Of a DNA stretch of 60,280 nucleotides, positions 41,768 to 51,092 are shown one piece after another. The notes under the pieces were generated by a model. The model searched no databases and was not told where the DNA came from. It saw only the letters and a list, made by a program, of their open reading frames with translations. Position 1 is the stretch's first letter, and the number at the start of each line of letters is the position of its first letter. The stretch is taken from NCBI GenBank assembly GCA_028284235.1, contig JANQSC010000042.1:1-60280 (forward strand), read 5' to 3'. The stretch is from Opitutaceae bacterium (GTDB lineage: Bacteria > Verrucomicrobiota > Verrucomicrobiia > Opitutales > Opitutaceae). The translations under genes were made by a program, and so were the position numbers.

Positions 41768-41821
41768 TAACCGCAGAGGACGCAAAGACCATCAACCAAG
41801 ACTCCGCGTCCTCTGCGGTTA
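41768..41821. repeat. 16-bp inverted repeat, CCGCAGAGGACGC type
   Basis: TAACCGCAGAGGACGC at 41768-41783 and its exact reverse complement at 41806-41821. It begins the intergenic space just after the sulfatase stop at 41838 and may end that operon's transcript. Confidence 0.8.
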
Positions 41822-41837
41822 ACACGCATCTCCAAAA

Positions 41838-43304
41838 TCATCGCGCATCGCCCGCCTTGCGACTCACCCGCTCCAGAGCCGCGCTCATCATTTTCAACTG
41901 CGACGCGTATTCAGGATTCTGAGCCAAATTGGTGTACTCCCGCGGATCGTTCTCCAAATCATACAGCTCCGCGTTGTCTGCGTCGAACCACTCCGCGTAG
42001 CGCCAGCGATCCGAACGGATCGAACGCCCCAGATCCTTGCCTCGACTCACCACCGTATACGCGAACTCCTTGCCGGCGCCCGACGGATCTTCCAGCAAGC
42101 TCGTAAGACTGCGCCCTTGCAAGGGCCCGGCTGCCTCCAATCCACACAACTCCAGCAGTGTCGGATAAAAATCGACGTGCTCCACCAACGCGTCGGATTG
42201 CGTCCCCGCAGGCGTCACCCCCGGCACGCGCATCATCATCGGCACCCGAGCGCATTCTTCGAACAGAGTCACTTTCCCCCACATCGAATGCTCACCCAAG
42301 TGATAACCGTGGTCCGATGTAAAGACGACAATGGTGTCCTCCCAGAGCCCGCTCTCCTTCAAGGCGTCGAAAACAATCCCCAACTGCGCATCGATAAAGG
42401 CAATACACGCATGATAGGCCTGGATGTACTCGCGCCGCAAAGCGTCGTCCTCCTTTTCAAACTCGAACCCGAACGCCACGTAGCGATGCGACGCCGCTTT
42501 CTTGGGAATGTCCGCCCAGTCGTTTCTCCGCATCGGCTCGTACTCGATATCCTCTATCGGGAACTGGTCGAAGTACTTCTGCGGGGCCAAAAACGGGACG
42601 TGCGGCTTGTGAATCCCGCAAGCGATGAAAAACGGCTTGTCCCCGTTGGCTCCGCTCTCGAGCCACGCCGCGACCTTGCGGGCGTTCTTTCCATCCCGAT
42701 GCCCGGCGTCCTCCAAGTCAGTCGGCCCGTATCCGGGAGGCGTCTGTCCACGCGTCTGCTTGGAGTAAGCGCTTAAAAACGCCCGCCACTCCTTACGGTT
42801 TTCGCGCTTCTCGATCGATCCACGCGCCGCTTCAAACTCCCTGCGCGCATCGACTTCCAAACCATGTGTATCGTTCTGAAACATGTGATACTCGTGCCAG
42901 GCCAAGTCCTTGGGCTGCATCTTCTCGTTGTGAAAAATCTTGCCCACCGCCGCCGTCCAATAGCCGCTGTCCCTGAACCTCTGTGGCAGCGAAACCGTCC
43001 CCGGACGCGTATCGCGAATATCCGCCGTGTTGCTGACCACGCCCGTGGATTCTGGATACAATCCGCTCAGCATAGACGCCCGCGAAGGCCCGCATACCGG
43101 ATACTGGCAGTACGCCCGATTGAAGGTGATACTCTCGTTCCCAAAGGCTTCCAATCGCGGAGTCGGAACCCGATGGTAACCCGCCGCGCTCAATTGGACG
43201 TTGAGGTCGTCACACACAATGAACAGCACATTCGGCGACTGAGCGACCGACGCCGACGCGAGAGCCAGGGCTGCAATAAACGAGTGAATACACTTTAGCT
43301 TCAT
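41838..43304 (-). CDS. Secreted iduronate-2-sulfatase-like sulfatase
   Basis: A 488-residue sulfatase with a signal peptide (residues 1-22). Active site C71-G-P-S-R ASMLSG; FIVCDDLNVQL, KIFHNEKMQP, CGIHKPHVPFLAP, SDHGYHLGEHSMWGKVTLFE and DNAELYDLENDPREYTNLA are typical of this branch. It starts 2 bp after the stop of the GH71/99-like gene, so it is the third gene of a tight operon. Confidence 0.94.
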   Translation of the reverse strand: MKLKCIHSFIAALALASASVAQSPNVLFIVCDDLNVQLSAAGYHRVPTPRLEAFGNESITFNRAYCQYPVCGPSRASMLSGLYPESTGVVSNTADIRDTRPGTVSLPQRFRDSGYWTAAVGKIFHNEKMQPKDLAWHEYHMFQNDTHGLEVDARREFEAARGSIEKRENRKEWRAFLSAYSKQTRGQTPPGYGPTDLEDAGHRDGKNARKVAAWLESGANGDKPFFIACGIHKPHVPFLAPQKYFDQFPIEDIEYEPMRRNDWADIPKKAASHRYVAFGFEFEKEDDALRREYIQAYHACIAFIDAQLGIVFDALKESGLWEDTIVVFTSDHGYHLGEHSMWGKVTLFEECARVPMMMRVPGVTPAGTQSDALVEHVDFYPTLLELCGLEAAGPLQGRSLTSLLEDPSGAGKEFAYTVVSRGKDLGRSIRSDRWRYAEWFDADNAELYDLENDPREYTNLAQNPEYASQLKMMSAALERVSRKAGDAR

Positions 43305-43306
43305 AG

Positions 43307-44620
43307 TCAGTAGTCCGCGTAGCGAATCTCAGTTGAGTGTTCGTTCCGAATGAAGCGGCCCGCCTCGCCTGCCAAACGTAGATAGTAGTCGCTCGGCAAA
43401 CCTTCGTAGCCTAGGAATTGGGAGCCGTCCAAGAACGGCGGCGTGTTGGTACACTTGAAAATCGCCGTCCCCTCGTCCATTTCGTCGAACATGGCGACAT
43501 AGATCATTTCCGCCCCGATTCGCTTGGCCGCCTCGATTTGCGACCAGAAAAACGTGCCCTTCAACCGGGGAATCTGGTCCAGTTTTCCACCGTTCTGATT
43601 GTGCCAGCTGAACCCTGGGAAAACGACGGGAAGGTAGTCCACACTGCGCTCCACGCACCACTCCTGATCAGGCTGCCAGTATCGGATCGCATGTCGCTCA
43701 ACCGTATCCAGATCTCGGTAACGCCCGACCGTCCAAGGGCTGACCACATCCACTCGGGCTAGCAGTTCCTGCAATCGGGGATCCTCCATCGCGTCACGGC
43801 CGCCCTCCCGCCACTGCGTCGGCACGCCAAGCATGACCGAACAGCCATCTGCTTTGAGAAAATCAACCAGCGCCATGCACTCGTCCAAAGTGTACGCGCG
43901 CAGTTTGCCGCGAGCGCTGAACCCCACTCCCCAAACACTCACCAGCGGCTTTCCTTCGTGACGCAAATAGGCCGGGTCGTCCATAATCCGCATTTGTTCG
44001 CGCAATTGTATCCAATCATTTCGGACAGATTCTACTCCACCCGTTGGGAGACCGCTCAAATCGTACATCACCGCATAAGCCCGCCCATAACGATTGGCCC
44101 CTTCCCGAGCGCTGGCCAGGACGACGTCTTTGTGGTGTTTCAATTCCGGCCGACCCAAGCCATTGGCGAATCGCTGCACGAACGCCCCGTCGATCCCGTA
44201 GTCCCGCATCCACTGAAAGTGCAGCAAAACGGTTTCCCGATCGTAGGAGCTAAACACTTCGATCGCCTCGCCATCGATTCCCCTAAATTCCGTCGCGTAA
44301 CGCTGCGACTGGCCATACTCCCGCATGTCAGGCCACAAGTCGACCGCCACGTTCTCCGGCCCAAACGAATCGCCTTTCGGGCGGGTCCAATGAGTCCAGT
44401 CCAACCCGGCGCCATCGCCCCCCGCATTGAACCAACCTTGATAGCCGACCATGACCTTGCCGGTCAGCGAGTTCGTGTAGACCCCCTCAACGACCGAGTC
44501 TGCGTAAGCCGCGAGCGGATTGCCGACGTCGGAATCGGGCGAGACCGCGCAACCGGAAAACAGGAAGAGAACTCCCAAAGCGGCATTCCAGGCGCGCCGA
44601 CCCAATTCCAATCGACCCAT
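43307..44620 (-). CDS. GH71/GH99-like glycoside hydrolase, lipoprotein
   Basis: A 437-residue protein from the ATG at 44620, with lipobox FLFSGC (Cys24). The opening KVMVGYQGWFNAGGDGAGLD, followed by WTHW, and later FQWMRDYGIDGAFVQRF and FPGFSWHN are typical of GH71/99-like proteins. GH99 acts on alpha-mannans and GH71 on alpha-1,3-glucans; the exact activity of this subgroup is not certain. It sits 5 bp after one sulfatase and 2 bp before another, so the target is probably a sulfated alpha-linked polysaccharide. Upstream frame extension to 44869 is antisense to the sulfatase region and rejected. Confidence 0.85.
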   Translation of the reverse strand: MGRLELGRRAWNAALGVLFLFSGCAVSPDSDVGNPLAAYADSVVEGVYTNSLTGKVMVGYQGWFNAGGDGAGLDWTHWTRPKGDSFGPENVAVDLWPDMREYGQSQRYATEFRGIDGEAIEVFSSYDRETVLLHFQWMRDYGIDGAFVQRFANGLGRPELKHHKDVVLASAREGANRYGRAYAVMYDLSGLPTGGVESVRNDWIQLREQMRIMDDPAYLRHEGKPLVSVWGVGFSARGKLRAYTLDECMALVDFLKADGCSVMLGVPTQWREGGRDAMEDPRLQELLARVDVVSPWTVGRYRDLDTVERHAIRYWQPDQEWCVERSVDYLPVVFPGFSWHNQNGGKLDQIPRLKGTFFWSQIEAAKRIGAEMIYVAMFDEMDEGTAIFKCTNTPPFLDGSQFLGYEGLPSDYYLRLAGEAGRFIRNEHSTEIRYADY

Positions 44621-44625
44621 AACAA

Positions 44626-46098
44626 CTACCGACTTCGTCCCGAATCGACGATCGTCGCCAACTCCTCCCGCAACCGGGAGACGATCTCCGGCTTCTTTTC
44701 GTACAAGTTCTTGGTCTCCCCAATGTCCTTGCTCATCAAATACAGCTGGGCTTCCGGTCCCGCGTCCTTTGCTGCCCGAGCATTGTTTCCGCCACTGGCC
44801 AAAGGATCGCCGCCACGCGGGCCGCGATCGGAGAATCCGCCAGACCCACGTCCTTCGATGAGCTTCCAATTCCCAGAGCGGATCATCATGAGCCCGCCAC
44901 TGCCCGACTTCATCACGATCGATTGGCGGATCGAATCGCCTTTGCCCTTCTTACCTTTAAGGGCGGGAAGAAAACTAAAACTGTCCGGACCGGCTTCCGA
45001 AGGCAGAGTCGCGCCGTGAATATCCGCGAACGTCGCTAGCAAGTCGGTAAAGCACACCAACTGGTCGCTAGTCGACCCCGCCTTCACCGTTCCCGGCCAG
45101 CGAACGATGAACGGCATGCGATGGCCGCCTTCCCACGCGTCGGACTTCATCCCTCTCAGCGGGCCCACCGAGTCGTGACCGAATCGCTCCACATCTTGGT
45201 CGTACCAAACCGGACCATTGTCCGAGGTAAATATAACCAGCGTGTCTTCAGCCATGCCAGCGTTCTCCAGCGACTCGAGCACGCGGCCAATCTCGTGATC
45301 GACCATCATCATGAAGTCGCCGTACATCGATGCGCCGCTCTTTCCCACGAATTCAGGCGAAGGCAGCCAAGGCGTATGTGGCGCAGGGTAGGCCAAATAA
45401 AGCAGGAGGGGATCCTTCTGCGAATGCCCGTCGATCACTTCGATCGCTTCATCCGTGAAGCGCGGCAGCACGTCTTTCAGTTCCAGCCCGGGAGCAATCC
45501 CGCCTTCGCGTGAAAACTCGCCCTGAATCGACGTCCAGCCTTCGCTGTGCACGCGCTCGATGTAATCCGTTGGCGGACTCACCGCCCGGTCCCCGCGTAT
45601 GTAAAAATAAGGCGGGATATCCGTCGACGCCCGGATACCGAAATAAGAGTCGAAGCCGCGATCCACCGGGCCGCCCGGCAACGGATTTTCGTATCCATTT
45701 TCCTTAAACCCCAAGTGCCACTTGCCCACCATCGCCGTTTGGTAGCCCTGTGACTTCAAGAACGACGCAATCGTCATTTGCCCCTCGTCGATCAGCGGCT
45801 CCTTGGGCCAAACCGTCACGTCCGTCCGAAACGGATACCGACCCGTCATCAGACCGTAGCGCGACATGTGACACAGCGGACCCGGAGCGTGAGCGTCGCG
45901 AAACAGCATCCCTTCATCCGCCAGACGATTAATATGCGGCGTTTCGATCTGAGACTCCGAATTGTAGCACTTCGCGTCGCCGTAGCCCATGTCGTCGACC
46001 AGGATTACAAGCACGTTCGGCGAATCGGCAAATGCGGCGGGCAACCAGAGGGCGGCCAGCAAGGATAGAACAGAGAGAGTTCGTTTTCGGATCTTCAT
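44626..46098 (-). CDS. Secreted sulfatase with atypical C-H-M-S-R site
   Basis: A 490-residue sulfatase from the ATG at 46098 with signal peptide to about residue 24. Fold and metal motifs are intact: LVDDMGYGDAKCYN, GKWHLGF, YPAPHTPWLP and TSDNGPVW. The active site reads PLC76HMSRYGLMTGRYPFR: Cys and Arg are kept, but Met stands where Pro or Ala is expected in C-x-P/A-x-R. Codons were checked (TGT CAC ATG TCG CGC). A Gly-rich loop (GRGSGGFSDRGPRGGD) lies near residue 420. First gene of the sulfatase-GH71/99-sulfatase operon. Whether it is matured to formylglycine is open. Confidence 0.9.
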   Translation of the reverse strand: MKIRKRTLSVLSLLAALWLPAAFADSPNVLVILVDDMGYGDAKCYNSESQIETPHINRLADEGMLFRDAHAPGPLCHMSRYGLMTGRYPFRTDVTVWPKEPLIDEGQMTIASFLKSQGYQTAMVGKWHLGFKENGYENPLPGGPVDRGFDSYFGIRASTDIPPYFYIRGDRAVSPPTDYIERVHSEGWTSIQGEFSREGGIAPGLELKDVLPRFTDEAIEVIDGHSQKDPLLLYLAYPAPHTPWLPSPEFVGKSGASMYGDFMMMVDHEIGRVLESLENAGMAEDTLVIFTSDNGPVWYDQDVERFGHDSVGPLRGMKSDAWEGGHRMPFIVRWPGTVKAGSTSDQLVCFTDLLATFADIHGATLPSEAGPDSFSFLPALKGKKGKGDSIRQSIVMKSGSGGLMMIRSGNWKLIEGRGSGGFSDRGPRGGDPLASGGNNARAAKDAGPEAQLYLMSKDIGETKNLYEKKPEIVSRLREELATIVDSGRSR

Positions 46099-46279
46099 AT
46101 CAATAGTTATCAGGATTGTCGATTTGGACTCAGTCTCCGACCCTCTGGCCAAACGCGGTCAACCCGCTTGGGAAACGTGTCGAGGCTCGAATGGGTAACG
46201 GAGAAATTCCCTCAAGACTCCCGAATCCGGGAGAAACTTCAATCTTTGATTCGCCGGGCGAGACGAGGACCGGTCGCGA

Positions 46280-46317
46280 ATAGGACCTATACGACCTATC
46301 AGACCTATAGGTCCTAT
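46280..46317. repeat. ATAGGACCTATA inverted repeat
   Basis: ATAGGACCTATA at 46280-46291 and TATAGGTCCTAT at 46306-46317, with extra ACCTAT words in the loop. The same arms occur at 56994-57031. Confidence 0.75.
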
Positions 46318-46354
46318 GCGTCCTAACACCACACCCAGACCTCGCGCCCCTACA

Positions 46355-47827
46355 CTACACCAAAATCGGCTTCACCACTTTCCCGTGCACGTCGGTCAAG
46401 CGGTAGTGGCGACCCTGGAATTTGAAGGTCAGGCGCTTGTGGTCCACGCCCAGCAAATGCAGGATCGTCGCGTGCAGGTCGTGCACGCTCACGGGGTTCT
46501 CGGCGATATTGTAGCTGAAATCGTCGGTCTTGCCAAAGCTCATGCCGCCTTTGACGCCGCCGCCCGCCATCCACATGCTGAAACAGCGGGGATGATGATC
46601 GCGCCCGTAGTTGTTCGCAGTCATCTCGCCCTGATTGTAGACTGTCCGGCCGAACTCGCCGCCCCACACCACCAGCGTGTCCTCCAGCATGCCTCGCTGT
46701 TTGAGGTCCGCAATCAGCGCCGCCGAAGGCTGGTCCGTCGCCGCGCACTGCCGCTTCAACTGGTTCGGCAAATTGTTATGCGTGTCCCAGCCGCGATGAA
46801 ACAACTGGATGAATCGCACGCCCCGCTCCGCCAACCTCCGGGCCAACAGGCAATTGTTCGCATAACTCCCCGGCGTACGGGCGTCCTTGCCGTAAAGGTC
46901 GAACACGCTTTCGGGCTCGTCCGACACGTCCGTCAGCTCCGGAACCGAGGTCTGCATGCGGAAAGCCATCTCGTACTGGGAAATGCGCGTCTCGATCTCC
47001 GGGTCGCCATGGTCGTCGAACTTCATCTCGTTCATGGCCGCGATGTGGTCGAGCGTCTTGCGGCGCAACTTCGAGCTCATCCCGTCGGGATTATTCAAAT
47101 ACAACACTGGATCCTTGCCGCCGCCAAACTTCACCCCCTGGTGCTTCGAAGGCAAAAAGCCCGCCCCCCAAAGGCGATCGTACAAGGGCTGGCCGCCATT
47201 GAACGAGGTCATGGCAACGAACGCCGGCAAATTCTCATTGAGACTTCCCAAGCCGTAGGAAAGCCAGGCTCCGATGCTCGGGCGCCCTGCAATCTGGAAA
47301 CCGGACTGGAAAAATGTAATGGCCGGATCGTGGTTGATCGCTTCCGTGTGCATCGACTTGATCACGCACACCTCGTCCATCACCTTGGCCAAATGGGGCA
47401 TTACTTCCGTGTTCAGCCAAACCCCGCCGCGTCCCGCGCGTTCGAATTTGAATAAGGAACGCGCTACCGGAAACGAACTCTGCCCCGCCGTCATTCCAGT
47501 CAGTCGTTGTCCATTGAATACAGAGTCCGGGACCTCCTGGTTGTGCACCTTGTCCAAATAAGGCTTGTAGTCGAACAGGTCCATCTGCGGCGGTCCGCCC
47601 GACTGGAACAGATAGATCACACGCTTCGCCTTTGGAGCGAAATTCGGGAACCCCGGCAGGCCGCCGTTCGCGCTCTGCGTCGCGAACAACCGCTCGTTCA
47701 GGAGCGACCCCAAGGCTACAGTTCCCAAGCCCTTGGCCGCTTTGCCAAGGAAATACCGTCGGGTCATCGTCAACGGGTTATCCGACAATTTATTGTATCC
47801 ACTACAGCCTTCCATGGGGGTGTTCAT
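46355..47827 (-). CDS. DUF1501 family protein
   Basis: A 490-residue protein from the ATG at 47827, 4 bp after the preceding gene's stop; the frame beyond it is a shadow of that gene. [20 protein letters not shown] near residue 22-40 is a Tat-type signal. DUF1501 features: [48 protein letters not shown], and [15 protein letters not shown]. The fold is alkaline phosphatase/sulfatase-like. These proteins regularly pair with DUF1549/DUF1553 cytochromes, as here; their reaction is unknown. Confidence 0.93.
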   Translation of the reverse strand: MNTPMEGCSGYNKLSDNPLTMTRRYFLGKAAKGLGTVALGSLLNERLFATQSANGGLPGFPNFAPKAKRVIYLFQSGGPPQMDLFDYKPYLDKVHNQEVPDSVFNGQRLTGMTAGQSSFPVARSLFKFERAGRGGVWLNTEVMPHLAKVMDEVCVIKSMHTEAINHDPAITFFQSGFQIAGRPSIGAWLSYGLGSLNENLPAFVAMTSFNGGQPLYDRLWGAGFLPSKHQGVKFGGGKDPVLYLNNPDGMSSKLRRKTLDHIAAMNEMKFDDHGDPEIETRISQYEMAFRMQTSVPELTDVSDEPESVFDLYGKDARTPGSYANNCLLARRLAERGVRFIQLFHRGWDTHNNLPNQLKRQCAATDQPSAALIADLKQRGMLEDTLVVWGGEFGRTVYNQGEMTANNYGRDHHPRCFSMWMAGGGVKGGMSFGKTDDFSYNIAENPVSVHDLHATILHLLGVDHKRLTFKFQGRHYRLTDVHGKVVKPILV

Positions 47828-47831
47828 ACGT

Positions 47832-50800
47832 CTATTCCTTCGTGATCGTCTCGTCAAGATTGAGCAGCACATTGGCCAGCGTGGTCGCCGCCGCCAACTC
47901 CCGCGGATCGAGCGAATCGTCCGCATCCGACTCGCCAATACCGATGAGCCGCTCCGCTCCGACCAAGTCCTCCGCGAACTCCGCGCGGTAGGCCGCGTAG
48001 GCGCTCGTGAGCGTTTCTAGCTCGCGCTCGTTGGGACGACGCGCCAAGGCGAGTCGAAAACCAAGCACAACCCGATCCTCGGCCGCGTCTCCCGCTTCCA
48101 GCAGAATACGCTGCCCCAGATTCCGGGCCGCTTCGACATAGGTTTTCTCGTTCAACAAGGTCAGCGCTTGCAAGGGCGTATTGGTCCGATTGGAGCTGAT
48201 CATACACACTTCCCGGTCCGCCGCGTCCATCAAGGCCATCGAAGGCGGAGGCACCGTCCGCTTCCAGATCGTGTACAAGCTCCTTCGATACAAGTCGTCG
48301 CCAGAAGACTGGGAGTACTTCATGTTGCTCATCAAATCCCAGAGTTTGTCCGGCTGATACGGACTCACGGACGGGCCTCCCAAACGCTCCGCCAACAAGC
48401 CGCTCACCGCCAAGGCCTGATCGCGAGCCGCCTGAGCCGTGAGCCGCTGACGCGGGCCGCGGGCGAGAAGGACGTTCTCCGGGTCGCGCTCCAGCAATTC
48501 CGGCGTTACCCGCGACGACTGCCGATAGGTCGCGCTCGTGACGATGAGCTTTTGCATCGCCTTGACGTCCCAATCGAGTCGAACGAACTCGTCCGCCAGC
48601 CAGTCGAGCAACTCCGGATGACTCGGCCAGTCTCCTTGCAACCCGAAGTTTTCCGCCGACTTTACCAATCCGCGGCCGAAATACTTGATCCAGTAACGAT
48701 TCGCCGACACTCGCCCGGTCAAAGGATGCTCTCCACTTACCAGCCACTGGGCTAGCCCCAGCCGGTCGCGCGAAGCGCCGTCCGGGAAGTCAGGCAAAAC
48801 TTCAGGCAGCCCCGCGGTCACTTCTTCCCCATATTGATGGTACACGCCGCGCGCCCGTACATGCGTCTTCCGCGGCGTATCCAATTCTTCCATCACCATG
48901 GTAGTTGGGAGCGAATCGTGGAACGCTTGACGCTCCATTCGAAGCGAGTGGTAGCGGGCGTCGATCGCTTTTAACGGTTCCGGTCCCAGACTCTCCAGCA
49001 GATAGGCGGCGCGCTTGGCGATGGCGGTCGCGCTCAAATCGGAGGTCCGCTTGAATACGATGTCGTAGACGGACTCCGGCGTCGCCAGGAGGGCCACTTC
49101 GTCAGGGAAAAGCGTCCGGTCGTAAACCCGAATTTCGTCCAGGCCGCCCGCGAACGGCTCACCGATGACTCCTTTCCCCAACCGGAGCGGGGCGTTCTTG
49201 GCTGTGTTTACGACGTTGCTATTGGTGTTGTGAAGCGTGCGCGTCTCCACCCGTTCGCCATTCAAGTAGATGTGCATTCCGCGGGCCCGCTGCGTGCCGT
49301 CGTTGGTCAAAGCGACGTGCGTCCACTCGCCCGGTTTCAGTCGGTCCAGAGTTTCGATCGAACCGACGCCGGCAATCCAGCGCGTGATGATATTGAACTG
49401 CAGTTTTCCGTTCACCAGCTCAACCGCCAATCCCGGACGCCGCGTGTTGACGTCTTGTTTTGACAGTATCACCGAGTCGGATACATCATCCGGTCGCACC
49501 CAAAACGACAAACTAAACCGATCATGGCAAAAGTAGCCGAATGCGCTTTCAAACGCGACTGAAGTCGTTCCGTCGAAGGTCGCTCCTCGGCCCATCGACC
49601 CGTTTCCGTAGATCGGTCGTTCATCCGTTGCGAAGTCCAGCGCCTCGCCCGCTTCGAACGAATAGCGTTCCACCAAGCCGCGTGAAACAAACTGCCCTTC
49701 GTCGAGCAGCGCGTCTCCCAACTTTCCGGATACGATCCACTCCGATATGCGGGACGCCGCCTGCGTTCGCTCCGCACGCGCTTCCGCCACGCGTTGATCG
49801 AGAACCGCTAGCTCGGCTGCCTGCTCGTTCGTGGGAGCAGTGATCCACGGTTCGGAGTTGCCGAACTTAATCGCCCGCCCGGACTCCGTCACATTGTCGA
49901 ACAACGAGATCAACTGGTAGTACTCCTTGATGGATATCGGATCGTACTTGTGGTCGTGGCAACGAGCGCAGCCCATGGTCAAGCCCATCCAGACCGTCGA
50001 GGTCGTGTCGACCCGGTCGACCGCGTTCTCCAGCAAAAATTCTTCGAGCACCAGACCCGACTCGGAATTGTAGCGGTGGTTGCGATTGAAGCCGGTGGCG
50101 ATGAGCTGGTCCAGGGTCGGATTCTCGAGCAGGTCGCCAGCGAGTTGCTCGATCGTAAATTGGTCGAACGGCAAATTTCGGTTGTACGCCTCGATCACCC
50201 AGTCCCGCCAGCGCCACATGTCGCGCGGCCCATCGTTCTGGTAGCCATCCGTGTCCGCATAACGAGCCGCCTCTAGCCAAGGCAGAGCCATCGCTTCGCC
50301 ATAGCGAGGCGACGCGAGCAGTCGGTCGACCAGCCGCCCATAGGCGCCGGGAGCGTCGTCCGCCAAAAACGCGTCCACTTCCTCCGGCGTGGGCGGCAGA
50401 CCGGTCAGGTCCAAGGTAACCCGTCGTATCAAGGTTGTCTTGTCGGCCTCGTCCGACGGGGAAATCCCCTCGGCCTCTAGGCGAGAGAGAATGAACGCGT
50501 CGATCCCATTCCGCACCCAGGCCTCGTTTGCGACTTCCGGCAACTCCGGACGCTTCACCGGCTCGAAGGACCAGTGACCGCTCCATTCCGCCCCGTCCGC
50601 GATCCACTTTTCCAAAATCGCTTTTTCCTCGGCGCTGAGCGACAGTCCCGAATCCGGCGGCGGCATCAGGTCTTCTTCGTCCTCCGCGCCAACCCGCCAC
50701 ATAACCTCGCTCGCCTCCGGGTCGCCCGGGACAATGGCGAAAATCCCCTCGCCGAGGTCGCTCAACGCGCCCGCCTGCGTGTCCAGGCGCAAGTCCGCCT

Positions 50801-50987
50801 CCCGATACTCCTCGTCGGGCCCGTGGCACTTGTAGCAGTTGTCAGAAAGAATCGGGCGAACATCCCGGTTGAAATCGATCGAGCCCCAAGCCGTTCCCGC
50901 TACAAACGCGCACCCAGCCAGCGCGCCGCTCCGCAAAGCGAAGCGCGGTATTCGAAAAACAACGGGGCGTTGGGGCGTTTTCGTCAT
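47832..50987 (-). CDS. DUF1549/DUF1553 cytochrome with LamG domain
   Basis: A 1051-residue exported protein. Order: signal (about 1-36), planctomycete cytochrome c domain with heme site C51-Y-K-C-H, DUF1549 (about 150-350, [19 protein letters not shown], with a second CxxCH at Cys340: [11 protein letters not shown]), a laminin-G/concanavalin-like domain (about 450-640, [13 protein letters not shown]), and DUF1553 (about 760-1030, [20 protein letters not shown]). The laminin-G insert suggests sugar binding. Followed by DUF1501 after 4 bp: the two are one operon and probably one extracellular system. Confidence 0.94.
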   Translation of the reverse strand: MTKTPQRPVVFRIPRFALRSGALAGCAFVAGTAWGSIDFNRDVRPILSDNCYKCHGPDEEYREADLRLDTQAGALSDLGEGIFAIVPGDPEASEVMWRVGAEDEEDLMPPPDSGLSLSAEEKAILEKWIADGAEWSGHWSFEPVKRPELPEVANEAWVRNGIDAFILSRLEAEGISPSDEADKTTLIRRVTLDLTGLPPTPEEVDAFLADDAPGAYGRLVDRLLASPRYGEAMALPWLEAARYADTDGYQNDGPRDMWRWRDWVIEAYNRNLPFDQFTIEQLAGDLLENPTLDQLIATGFNRNHRYNSESGLVLEEFLLENAVDRVDTTSTVWMGLTMGCARCHDHKYDPISIKEYYQLISLFDNVTESGRAIKFGNSEPWITAPTNEQAAELAVLDQRVAEARAERTQAASRISEWIVSGKLGDALLDEGQFVSRGLVERYSFEAGEALDFATDERPIYGNGSMGRGATFDGTTSVAFESAFGYFCHDRFSLSFWVRPDDVSDSVILSKQDVNTRRPGLAVELVNGKLQFNIITRWIAGVGSIETLDRLKPGEWTHVALTNDGTQRARGMHIYLNGERVETRTLHNTNSNVVNTAKNAPLRLGKGVIGEPFAGGLDEIRVYDRTLFPDEVALLATPESVYDIVFKRTSDLSATAIAKRAAYLLESLGPEPLKAIDARYHSLRMERQAFHDSLPTTMVMEELDTPRKTHVRARGVYHQYGEEVTAGLPEVLPDFPDGASRDRLGLAQWLVSGEHPLTGRVSANRYWIKYFGRGLVKSAENFGLQGDWPSHPELLDWLADEFVRLDWDVKAMQKLIVTSATYRQSSRVTPELLERDPENVLLARGPRQRLTAQAARDQALAVSGLLAERLGGPSVSPYQPDKLWDLMSNMKYSQSSGDDLYRRSLYTIWKRTVPPPSMALMDAADREVCMISSNRTNTPLQALTLLNEKTYVEAARNLGQRILLEAGDAAEDRVVLGFRLALARRPNERELETLTSAYAAYRAEFAEDLVGAERLIGIGESDADDSLDPRELAAATTLANVLLNLDETITKE

Positions 50988-51092
50988 CAGATCAATCAGG
51001 GGCAGACTGGTGAATTTCCCGGTTTAAGTCGCCGAGTGGACAGGGCGAGAGGAAAGATACTTCGTTGCAGCGATGAGGCGACTCGTTCCCGC

